Of a stretch of 36,235 bases of DNA, positions 22,467-29,538 are shown one piece after another; positions within the stretch are counted from its first letter, which is position 1, and the number at the start of each line of letters is the position of its first letter. The notes below the pieces were generated by a model. It did no database searches and was not told where the DNA came from. It was given only the letters and a program-made list of their open reading frames with translations. Source of the DNA: Candidatus Acetothermia bacterium JdFR-48 (lineage in GTDB: Bacteria > Bipolaricaulota > Bipolaricaulia > Bipolaricaulales > Bipolaricaulaceae); the NCBI GenBank assembly GCA_002011425.1, contig MTNJ01000047.1:16065-52299 (forward strand), given 5' to 3'. The position numbers and the translations under genes were made by a program.

Positions 22467-24128
22467 ATGGCGGAGGAATTGAAGCTGGTACGCGGCTATC
22501 CGGAGTACATGCTCGAGTCCATCGAGCGAGTCCACGCGGCCCGGGCCAAGCGTATAGAGGAGGGCCCTCCCCCGGCGATGAGCATGGAAGAGCGGGAGGA
22601 GGTCCTCCGGTTCCACCCCGACCATGCTCCGGGCGGCAAGCGTCCCTTGAAGGTGGGCCCCAACAAGGGGGACATCGCCCCCAACGAGGTGGCTGACCTC
22701 CTAGAGGCCTACCCTCTGGTGGATCCCGCGGAGCTCGACCTCACGGTGGACATCGATGCGGAGGTCCTGATCCTGGGCGGGGGGCTTGCCGGCACCACGG
22801 CTGCCCTGTGGGCCAATGAGGAGGGGATCCCCCCCGACCGGATCCTCCTCGCCACCAAGCTCCGCCACGGGGACTCCAACTCCATCATGGCCCAGGGCGG
22901 GACTCAGGCGGCCGACAAGCCCTACGACTCCCCGGTGATCCACTTCCTGGACGCCTATGGCGGTGGGCACTTCACCAACAAGACCGACGTCCTGCGGGCC
23001 CTGGTGGAGGACGCCCCGTTCATCATGAAGTGGCTCACCGAGCTCGGGTGCCTCTTCGACCGGGACGAGAACGGTGAGTTCGTGGAAGACTGGGGCGGGG
23101 GAACCTCCCGGCCCCGGATGCACGCCGCCCGGGACTACACCGGGATGGAGGAGCTCCGGGTGATCCGGGATGAGTTCAGGAACCGGGGCTTCATGCTCCT
23201 CGAGTTCTACCCCGCGGTGGAGCTCCTCACCTCCCCCGAGGGCCGTGTCAACGGGGCAATCCTGTGGAACATGGAGATCGGGGAGTACAAGGTGGTGCGG
23301 GCGAAGGCAGTGGTGCTCGCCACCGGGGGCTTCGGCAGGCTCCACATCCGGGGCTTCCCTACCACCAACCATTACGGGGCCACCGCCGACGGGCTGGTCC
23401 TCGCCTACCGGGCCGGGGCGGTGTTCCGGGACCTGGACACCGTCCAGTACCACCCCACCGGCGCCGCCTATCCTCAGCAGATCGTGGGGCTCTTGATCAC
23501 CGAGAAGGTGCGGGGGCTGGGGGCCCACGTGGTGAACCGAGAGGGCGAATGCTTTGTGTACCCCCTGGAACCCCGGGACGTGGAGGCGGCGGCCATCATC
23601 CGGGAGTGCTACGAGCGGGAGCTGGGCGTGGTCACCCCCACGGGGATGCACGGGGTGTGGCTCGATTCCCCCATGATCGAGGAGATCCACGGGGAGGGAA
23701 CCATCGAGCGACGGCTCCCTGCCATGTTCCGCATGTACAAGCGGTTCGGGATCGACATGCGCAAAGACCCCATCCTCGTCTTCCCCACCCTCCACTACCA
23801 GAACGGCGGGGTGGAAACCGATCCCTGGGGGCGGACGAACGTGGAGGGGCTGTTCGTGGCCGGCGAGGTCTCGGGCGGAGTACACGGGAAGAACCGCCTC
23901 ATGGGGAACTCCACCCTGGATTGTCTCGTGTTCGGGCGCCGGGCAGGGGTCGCCGCGGCACGTTATGTCAAAGAGCTCCCGGACCAAGGCCCCCTCACCT
24001 TGGGCCATGTGGAAAAGTTCGTGGAGGAACTCCGGACCGCCGGCGTTCCCGAGGGGCGCCGTTCCCCCATCCTCCTCCCCGATTACCGGGGGAAGCGGGT
24101 GTTGGCCAGGATGATCGATCTCCTATGA
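22467..24128 (+). CDS. Fumarate reductase/succinate dehydrogenase flavoprotein subunit (TfrA-like)
   Basis: A 553-residue FAD subunit of the Frd/Sdh family. The FAD-binding VLILGGGLAGTTAALWA starts at about residue 94. It is followed by HGDSNSIMAQGGTQAA, the FAD stretch VVLATGGFGRL, the active-site YHPTGAAYP, and the C-terminal GEVSGGVHGKNRLMGNSTLD. The order hdrC-hdrB-tfrB-tfrA suggests a soluble, TfrAB-like fumarate reductase that takes electrons from the Mvh-Hdr module or a thiol rather than from quinones; no membrane anchor is encoded. Direction in the cell (fumarate reduction) is inferred from the adjacent fumarase, malic enzyme and ferredoxin-linked Kor. Confidence 0.92.
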   Translation: MAEELKLVRGYPEYMLESIERVHAARAKRIEEGPPPAMSMEEREEVLRFHPDHAPGGKRPLKVGPNKGDIAPNEVADLLEAYPLVDPAELDLTVDIDAEVLILGGGLAGTTAALWANEEGIPPDRILLATKLRHGDSNSIMAQGGTQAADKPYDSPVIHFLDAYGGGHFTNKTDVLRALVEDAPFIMKWLTELGCLFDRDENGEFVEDWGGGTSRPRMHAARDYTGMEELRVIRDEFRNRGFMLLEFYPAVELLTSPEGRVNGAILWNMEIGEYKVVRAKAVVLATGGFGRLHIRGFPTTNHYGATADGLVLAYRAGAVFRDLDTVQYHPTGAAYPQQIVGLLITEKVRGLGAHVVNREGECFVYPLEPRDVEAAAIIRECYERELGVVTPTGMHGVWLDSPMIEEIHGEGTIERRLPAMFRMYKRFGIDMRKDPILVFPTLHYQNGGVETDPWGRTNVEGLFVAGEVSGGVHGKNRLMGNSTLDCLVFGRRAGVAAARYVKELPDQGPLTLGHVEKFVEELRTAGVPEGRRSPILLPDYRGKRVLARMIDLL

Positions 24129-24436
24129 ACGCGAAAAAGGAAGCGGAGGATCGCGTCATCCGTCACCACACACCCATCACGGAAAAGGAGGGGGCCAAAC
24201 GCTGGGTAGTTCCCAAGGGGTATCTCTATCTCCTGGAGGACACCTGCAAGGGCTGCGGTTTCTGCTACACCTTCTGCCCCAAAGAGGTGCTGGCCCAGGC
24301 CGAGCACTTCAACGCCAAGGGGTACCATCCCCCCGAGGTGGTGGACGTCGACGCCTGTGTCATGTGCCGGTTCTGCGAGGCGGTGTGCCCCGAGTTCGCC
24401 ATATGGCTGGAGGAAAAGGAGGAGGACCATGGCTGA
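24125..24436 (+). CDS. korD: 2-oxoacid:ferredoxin oxidoreductase delta (ferredoxin) subunit
   Basis: A 103-residue ferredoxin-like subunit with two 4Fe-4S motifs, CKGCGFCYTFCPKEV and CVMCRFCEAVCPEFAI. It starts with ATGA overlap on tfrA and is followed by korA with a short overlap. About 25 residues ahead of the conserved WVVPKGYLYLLED are coded by heptad array J (RVIRHHTPITEK). The subunit passes electrons between the thiamine-diphosphate centre of KorAB and external ferredoxin. Confidence 0.92.
   Translation: MNAKKEAEDRVIRHHTPITEKEGAKRWVVPKGYLYLLEDTCKGCGFCYTFCPKEVLAQAEHFNAKGYHPPEVVDVDACVMCRFCEAVCPEFAIWLEEKEEDHG
24155..24182 (+). repeat. Heptad repeat J, right-type arm in korD
   Basis: Four tandem degenerate 7-mers (GTCATCC, GTCACCA, CACACCC, ATCACGG) in the opposite orientation to arm I. 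It is translated into the KorD N-terminus. Confidence 0.65.
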
Positions 24437-25619
24437 TAAACCCATCGCCCATCAACCACCACGCGTCGCCGACAAGAGGATCCTCACCGGGGTCCACTTC
24501 ATGAACGGCGATGAGGCCATCGCCGAGGGCGCCATCGCCGCCGGGTGCACCTTCTTCGCCGCCTACCCCATCACTCCACAGTCAGAGATCGCCGAGCGGA
24601 TGGCCCGTCGCCTCCCCCAGGTGGGCGGGGTGTTCATCCAGATGGAGGATGAGCTCGGAGCGATGGCGGCGGTGATCGGTGCCGCGTGGGGCGGCGTGAA
24701 GGCAATGACCGCCACCTCCGGTCCGGGCTTCTCCCTGATGATGGAGAACATCGGCCTCGCCATTATGACCGAGACCCCGTGCGTAGTGGTGGACGTCCAG
24801 CGGGGCGCCCCCTCCACCGGGCTCCCCACCCTGGTGGGCCAGGGAGACATGATGCAGGCCCGGTGGGGTTCTCACGGGCACTACGAGATCGTCGCCCTCT
24901 CCCCCGCCTCCCCCCAGGAGGCGTTCGACCTCACGGTGAAGGCCTTTGCCCTGGCGGAGCGGTTCCGGGCCCCGGTCCTCATCATGACCGACGAGGTGGT
25001 GGGACACATGTACGAGCGGGTGGAGATCCCCGGGGAAGTGCCCATGGCCCCGCGCCGAAAGCCCGAGGCGCCCCCGGGGGAGTTCCCCCCGTACCAGCCC
25101 GAGGAGGACCTGGTCCCGCCCATGGCCTGTGCCGGGGACGGCTACCGTATCCACGTCACCGGCCTCACCCACGACGAGCGGGGCTATCCCGCTATGGACC
25201 CTGAGGCCCACGATAAATTGGTGCGGCGCTTGTGCGAGAAGATCACGCGCTTCCGGGACGAATTCACCTGGTGGGAGGAGTCCATGACCGAGGATGCCGA
25301 AGTACTGGTGGTCTCCTACGGGATCTCGGCCCGGGTGGCCCTCGGCGGGGTGGAGCTCGCCCGGGAGCGAGGCATCAAGGCGGGGCTCTTCAGGCTCATC
25401 ACCATTTGGCCCTTCCCCGACGAGATCCTGCGGAGGTTGGCCGAACGGGTCGGGGGAATCGTGGTGGTGGAAATCAACCTCGGCCAGATATATCGGGAGG
25501 TTGAGCGGGCCTCGGGCGGACGGATCCCCATGAGGGGCGTCTTCCACGCTGGAGGCCGCATCCACACCCCCGAGGAGGTCCTCGCTGGGATCGAGGAGGT
25601 GCTGCGATGCCGATCGTGA
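24429..25619 (+). CDS. korA: 2-oxoglutarate:ferredoxin oxidoreductase alpha subunit
   Basis: A 396-residue alpha subunit. Landmarks are GDEAIAEGAIAAGCTFFAAY followed by PITPQSEIAE, then SGPGFSLMMENIGLA, QRGAPSTGLPTLVGQGDMMQ and HGHYEIVALSP; the QGD-MQARWG-HG pattern is typical of the 2-oxoglutarate branch (KorA/OorA). With KorB, C and D it catalyses CO2-releasing oxidation of 2-oxoglutarate or, with reduced ferredoxin, reductive carboxylation of succinyl-CoA. Overlaps by a few bases with both neighbours indicate coupled translation. A related 2-oxoacid as substrate cannot be excluded. Confidence 0.93.
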   Translation: MADKPIAHQPPRVADKRILTGVHFMNGDEAIAEGAIAAGCTFFAAYPITPQSEIAERMARRLPQVGGVFIQMEDELGAMAAVIGAAWGGVKAMTATSGPGFSLMMENIGLAIMTETPCVVVDVQRGAPSTGLPTLVGQGDMMQARWGSHGHYEIVALSPASPQEAFDLTVKAFALAERFRAPVLIMTDEVVGHMYERVEIPGEVPMAPRRKPEAPPGEFPPYQPEEDLVPPMACAGDGYRIHVTGLTHDERGYPAMDPEAHDKLVRRLCEKITRFRDEFTWWEESMTEDAEVLVVSYGISARVALGGVELARERGIKAGLFRLITIWPFPDEILRRLAERVGGIVVVEINLGQIYREVERASGGRIPMRGVFHAGGRIHTPEEVLAGIEEVLRCRS

Positions 25620-26482
25620 AGCCGAAACCGAAGCCAGCCCCGGAAGTGCTGCCGGGAGTGCGGCACCCGCTGGAGAAGTACCTGCGCACCGAGCGCCTCC
25701 CCCATATCTGGTGCTCGGGCTGTGGCCTGGGGATCGCCCTCTCGAGTTTCCTCTATGCCCTGGAGGAGTTGGAGATAGACCCCGATTCGGTGGCGGTGGT
25801 CTCGGGGATCGGCTGCGCGGGGAGGTTTGCGGGGTACGTGCGCCTCGATTCCTACCACACCACCCACGGGCGGGCCATCCCCTTCGCCACCGGGCTCAAG
25901 CTGGCCAAGCCGGACTTGAACGTGGTGGTCTTCTCCGGGGACGGGGACCTCTTCGCCATCGGGGGGAACCATTTCATCCACGCTGCCCGGCGCAATGTGG
26001 ACATCACGGTGCTGTGCGTCAATAACTTCAATTATGGGATGACGGGGGGTCAGGTAGGGCCCACCACCCCCATCGAAGGCCGCACCACCACCACACCCTA
26101 TGGGAACTTCGAGCACCCCTTCAACCTCGTGTACCTCGCGGCCTCGGCCGGGGCGACATATGTGGCACGCTGGACGACCCTCCATGCCCGCCGGCTCAAG
26201 GAGTCGATCAAGGAAGCCCTGCAGCACCCGGGGTTCAACTTCATCGAGATCATCTCCCCCTGTCCCACCAACTTCGGCCGTAGGAACCGCCTGGGGGATG
26301 CCCTGGACGAGATGCGCTATTACGCCGAGAAGGCGATGATCCGTCACGGAGTCGACCCCGCGGAGGCCGAGGTCGTCCCGGGGAAGGAATTCATCGTGGG
26401 GAAGTTCCTCGAGGTCCGCAAGCCCACCTACTACGAGCTCTATCGCCGGAAGGTGGAGGAGCTCTTCGGCCGTGACGCGTAG
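25607..26482 (+). CDS. korB: 2-oxoglutarate:ferredoxin oxidoreductase beta subunit
   Basis: A 291-residue thiamine-diphosphate-binding beta subunit. The cluster/TPP region IWCSGCGLGIALSSF, SGIGCAGR, HTTHGRAIPFATGLKLA, the TPP motif FSGDGDLFAIGGNHFIHAAR and NNFNYGMTGGQVGPTTP are intact. It ends FGRDA, where the stop is formed by a heptad-type sequence (GTGACGC then GTAGCGG). It overlaps korA by 13 nt. Confidence 0.95.
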   Translation: MPIVKPKPKPAPEVLPGVRHPLEKYLRTERLPHIWCSGCGLGIALSSFLYALEELEIDPDSVAVVSGIGCAGRFAGYVRLDSYHTTHGRAIPFATGLKLAKPDLNVVVFSGDGDLFAIGGNHFIHAARRNVDITVLCVNNFNYGMTGGQVGPTTPIEGRTTTTPYGNFEHPFNLVYLAASAGATYVARWTTLHARRLKESIKEALQHPGFNFIEIISPCPTNFGRRNRLGDALDEMRYYAEKAMIRHGVDPAEAEVVPGKEFIVGKFLEVRKPTYYELYRRKVEELFGRDA

Positions 26483-26485
26483 CGG
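26472..26485 (+). repeat. Heptad repeat K (korB end)
   Basis: Two left-type 7-mers, GTGACGC and GTAGCGG, that include the korB stop codon. No clear right arm follows nearby. Confidence 0.5.
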
Positions 26486-26507
26486 GCCAAGGGACCGGGG
26501 AGGCAAC

Positions 26508-27374
26508 ATGGAGAGGAAATTGGTGGAGAGAATTGTGGAGGCACTGCGACGCGCGGCCACCGTGCTTCCGGCGGACGTGGTCGCGGCCCTCGAGGCGGCC
26601 CGGGACCGGGAGGAGGGCCCAGCCAGAGTGCAGCTCGAGGCGATCCTGGAGAACATCCACCTCGCCAAAGAGAAAGCCGTTCCCATCTGCCAAGATACCG
26701 GGGTCCAAACTTTCTTCGTGCGGGTGGGAACTAAGTTCCCGTACCTGGAGGAACTCCGGGGGACGATCCCCGAGGCGGTGCGGCAGGCGACGGAGGCAGT
26801 GCCCCTCCGGCCTAACACCGTCCACCCTTTCACCCGGGTGAACCCCGGCGACAACACCGGCCGCTTCATCCCCTACGTGACGTGGGAGCTCGTCCCAGGG
26901 GATTCCGCCGAGATCCACCTCCTCCCCAAGGGCGGGGGATCGGAGAACTGCTGCAAGCTGGTGATGCTCACCCCGGCCGTGGGGATCCCCGGCGTGGTGG
27001 AAGTGGTGGTGGAGCACATCGCCAACTGCCGCGGGCTCCCGTGTCCCCCCACGGTGGTGGGAGTGGGGATCGGCGGCGGCGCTGACCTTTCGCTCAAGCT
27101 GGGGAAACTCGCGTTGTTACGTCCCGTAGGCGAGAGACATCCCGAACCGGAGGTGGCGGCCCTGGAGGAGGAACTGGAAGAGTTGATCAACGCCCTAGGC
27201 GTGGGGCCCATGGGCCTTGGGGGAAAGACCACTGTGCTCGCGGTGCATGTGGAATATGCCCACCGGCATCCGGCCTCGCTCCCCGTGGGGATCGTGGTCC
27301 AGTGTTGGGCCGACCGCCGCGCCCGCGTGCGGATCTCGCCAAAAGGCGAGATAACGGTAACGGGTGACGCGTAA
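26508..27374 (+). CDS. Class I fumarate hydratase, alpha (N-terminal) subunit
   Basis: A 288-residue protein of the iron-sulfur hydro-lyase alpha family (FumA N-terminal part/TtdA). Motifs are AVPICQDTGVQTFFVRVG, the cluster cysteine region GGGSENCCKLVMLTP, and GIGGGADLSLKLGKLALLRP. Class I fumarases bind an oxygen-labile 4Fe-4S cluster, fitting an anaerobe. With the beta subunit it interconverts malate and fumarate. The ATG at 26508 has GGGGAGG upstream. The C-terminal ITVTGDA and the stop are formed by heptad element L. L-tartrate dehydratase is a possible alternative; context favours fumarase. Confidence 0.92.
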   Translation: MERKLVERIVEALRRAATVLPADVVAALEAARDREEGPARVQLEAILENIHLAKEKAVPICQDTGVQTFFVRVGTKFPYLEELRGTIPEAVRQATEAVPLRPNTVHPFTRVNPGDNTGRFIPYVTWELVPGDSAEIHLLPKGGGSENCCKLVMLTPAVGIPGVVEVVVEHIANCRGLPCPPTVVGVGIGGGADLSLKLGKLALLRPVGERHPEPEVAALEEELEELINALGVGPMGLGGKTTVLAVHVEYAHRHPASLPVGIVVQCWADRRARVRISPKGEITVTGDA

Positions 27375-27427
27375 CGCGTGACAAGAAGGGAAATCGCCAC
27401 TCACGCGTCACCTGTTACGCGTCATGG
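27350..27427 (+). repeat. Heptad inverted element L (between fumarase subunits)
   Basis: Left-type 7-mers from GTAACGG to GTGACAA (27357-27384), 15 nt of spacer, then right-type CTCACGC, GTCACCT, GTTACGC, GTCATGG (27400-27427). The left arm encodes the end of the alpha subunit; the right arm ends at the start of the beta subunit and supplies an ATG at 27424. Confidence 0.8.
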
Positions 27428-27435
27428 AGGGAACG

Positions 27436-28023
27436 ATGGAGAAAGTCCTAACGACGCCGATCGGGGAAAGCGAGGTAAGGGAGCTTAAGGCGGGGGATGT
27501 GATCTACATCGCGGGGCTCCTCGCCACCGCCCGGGACGAGGCCCACAGGGTGCTCCTCGAGCGGGGAGAGCCCTTCCCCTTGGAGGGGCTGGCCCTGTTC
27601 CACTGTGGCCCCGTGGTGAGGAAGCGGGGGGATAGTTGGGAGGTGATCGCTGCCGGGCCCACCACCTCCATGCGTATGGAGTCCCTGGAACCCGAGTTTC
27701 TGCGGAGGTTCAAGCCCCGCGTCATCATCGGGAAGGGGGGCATGGGGGAGGGGACGCTGGCGGCCCTCTCCGCGGTGGGGGCAGTGTACTGTCATTTCAC
27801 CGGCGGGGCTGGGGCCCTGGCTGCCCGGGCGATAAAGGGGGTGCGGGAGGTCCATTACCTGGAGAGACTCGGGATCCCCGAGGCAATCTGGGTGTTCGAG
27901 GTCGAGAGATTCGGGCCGTTGGTGGTGGCCATGGACGCCCACGGCCGCTCCCTCTACGCGGAAGTCGGAGCGACCGTCCAGGAAAATCTCGAACGGATCC
28001 GCGCCCGGACAAAGGAGGGATAA
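27436..28023 (+). CDS. Class I fumarate hydratase, beta (C-terminal) subunit
   Basis: A 195-residue protein with the beta-subunit signatures KAGDVIYIAGLLATARDEAH, IAAGPTTSMRMES, IIGKGGMGEGTLAAL and YCHFTGGAGALAARAIKG. It supplies the substrate-binding swivelling domain to the alpha subunit. I chose ATG at 27436 because GGAGGG lies a few bases upstream; ATG at 27424, within the repeat, would add four residues. Confidence 0.92.
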   Translation: MEKVLTTPIGESEVRELKAGDVIYIAGLLATARDEAHRVLLERGEPFPLEGLALFHCGPVVRKRGDSWEVIAAGPTTSMRMESLEPEFLRRFKPRVIIGKGGMGEGTLAALSAVGAVYCHFTGGAGALAARAIKGVREVHYLERLGIPEAIWVFEVERFGPLVVAMDAHGRSLYAEVGATVQENLERIRARTKEG

Positions 28024-29382
28024 ATGGAGGGACGCAAACCGACAGTGGAGGAACTTCTCGCCAAGGCGAAGGAGCCGGCCCGCAAGGCCCCGACCTGGCA
28101 CGCCTTCTACCGGGGCAAGGTCGGGACAGCCCTGAAGTGCGCCATTACGAGCTACGACGATTTCGCGATCTGGTACACGCCGGGGGTAGCCCAGCCCTGT
28201 CGGGAGATCGAGGCCGATCCCGATAAGGTCTTCGAATACACCAACAGGGGGAACATGGTGGCCGTGGTCTCAGACGGGACGCGGGTCCTGGGCCTCGGCG
28301 ATATCGGTCCTGAGGCCGCCCTCCCGGTGATGGAGGGGAAGGCGATCCTGTTCAAGTACCTCGGCGGGGTGGACGCTTTCCCGGTGACCATCGCTACCAA
28401 GGACCCCGACGAGCTTATCCAGGTGGTGAAGTGGATCGCGCCAGCCTTCGGGGGGATCAACTTGGAGGACATCGCCTCGCCCAAGTGTTTCTATGTCCTG
28501 GACAGACTGCGGTCAGAGCTCGAGATCCCGGTGTGGCACGACGACCAGCAGGGGACGGCCGCCATCATGCTCGCGGGGGTGATCAACGCCCTCAAGGTGG
28601 TAGGCAAGGACCCGCAGCGTGCCACCTACACCATCTTCGGCTCAGGCGCCGCCAACATCGCCTTCGTGAGGGTCCTCATCGGCTACGGAGTCCCGCCGGG
28701 GAACATCATCATGGTGGACTCCAAGGGGGTCATGCACAAGGGGCGCGAGGACCTCGAGGCCAAGAAGGACGAGAACCCCTACAAGTGGAAGTACGCGTGC
28801 GAGACCAACGCCGAGGGGCGGACCGGCGGTCCCGAGAACGCCTTCGAGGGCTCCGACGTGCTCGTGGCCGCTTCTAAACCCGGCCCGGGGACGATCAAGC
28901 CGGAGTGGATCGCCCGGATGAACGAGGATGCCATCGTGTTCGCTACTGCCAACCCCATACCCGAGATCTGGCCGTGGGAGGCTGAGGAAGCCGGGGCCCG
29001 GATCATCGGCACCGGACGATCCGACTTCCCCAACCAGATCAACAACTCCCTGGGATTTCCCGGGATCTTCCGCGGGACACTGGACGTCTTCGCCCGCACC
29101 ATCACCGACGAGATGACCATCGCCGCCGCGGAGGCCATCGCAAAGACGGCCGAGGAGAAGGGCCTGCGGGAGGATTACATCGTCCCCACCATGGCGGATT
29201 GGGAGGTGTTCATCAACGAGGCGGTGGCGGTGGCGTTGAAGGCCATCGAGCAGGGGGTGGCCAGGCGGATCCTCTCCGAGGACGAGCTCGCGCGCCAGGC
29301 CGAACGGATGATAAAGTACGCCCGGAATGAAGTGGAGATCCTCATGCGGGAGGGCCACATCCACCCCCCGCCAAGTGAATGA
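28024..29382 (+). CDS. NAD(P)-dependent malic enzyme
   Basis: A 452-residue malic enzyme of the short bacterial/archaeal type without a phosphotransacetylase domain. Conserved parts are IWYTPGVAQPC, LGDIGPEAALPVMEGKAILF, VWHDDQQGTAAI, the Rossmann motif FGSGAANIAFVRVLIGYG and VFATANPIPEI. It links pyruvate plus CO2 with malate using NAD(P)H. As the last gene of the operon it would feed carbon into malate for the fumarase and fumarate reductase, or drain it in the oxidative direction. The start directly follows the fumarase stop, with GGAGGG before it. Confidence 0.94.
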   Translation: MEGRKPTVEELLAKAKEPARKAPTWHAFYRGKVGTALKCAITSYDDFAIWYTPGVAQPCREIEADPDKVFEYTNRGNMVAVVSDGTRVLGLGDIGPEAALPVMEGKAILFKYLGGVDAFPVTIATKDPDELIQVVKWIAPAFGGINLEDIASPKCFYVLDRLRSELEIPVWHDDQQGTAAIMLAGVINALKVVGKDPQRATYTIFGSGAANIAFVRVLIGYGVPPGNIIMVDSKGVMHKGREDLEAKKDENPYKWKYACETNAEGRTGGPENAFEGSDVLVAASKPGPGTIKPEWIARMNEDAIVFATANPIPEIWPWEAEEAGARIIGTGRSDFPNQINNSLGFPGIFRGTLDVFARTITDEMTIAAAEAIAKTAEEKGLREDYIVPTMADWEVFINEAVAVALKAIEQGVARRILSEDELARQAERMIKYARNEVEILMREGHIHPPPSE

Positions 29383-29385
29383 GGG

Positions 29386-29406
29386 GTAATGCGTGAAGGG
29401 CGAGGG
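29386..29406 (+). repeat. Degenerate heptad run N after malic enzyme
   Basis: GTAATGC, GTGAAGG and GCGAGGG directly follow the stop codon. It looks like a decayed left-type arm; no right arm is seen before the terminator. Confidence 0.35.
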
Positions 29407-29486
29407 GCGGAAGCGATCTACTCTTAGGAGTTGAGTGCCCCCCGTTTCCCTCCCGACCGTTCCCGGTGAATATGTCGACAGGTATG

Positions 29487-29517
29487 GAAAAGGGGCCAGC
29501 GATGGCTGGCCCTTTTC
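29487..29517 (+). terminator. Bidirectional terminator
   Basis: A stem of about 13 bp, GAAAAGGGGCCAGC paired with GCTGGCCCTTTTC (one bulged G) around a GATG loop. It has A-rich and T-rich flanks, so it can stop both the long plus-strand operon and the convergent acyl-CoA synthetase gene. Confidence 0.85.
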
Positions 29518-29538
29518 TCGATAGTTCGTGGCGCAGGT

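Noticed and set aside
14376-27427. CRISPR-like arrays in the GTGACGC/GTCACGC clusters
   Set aside because: The units are 7-nt tandem or inverted repeats without regular unique spacers of 25-40 nt, and no cas genes are present.
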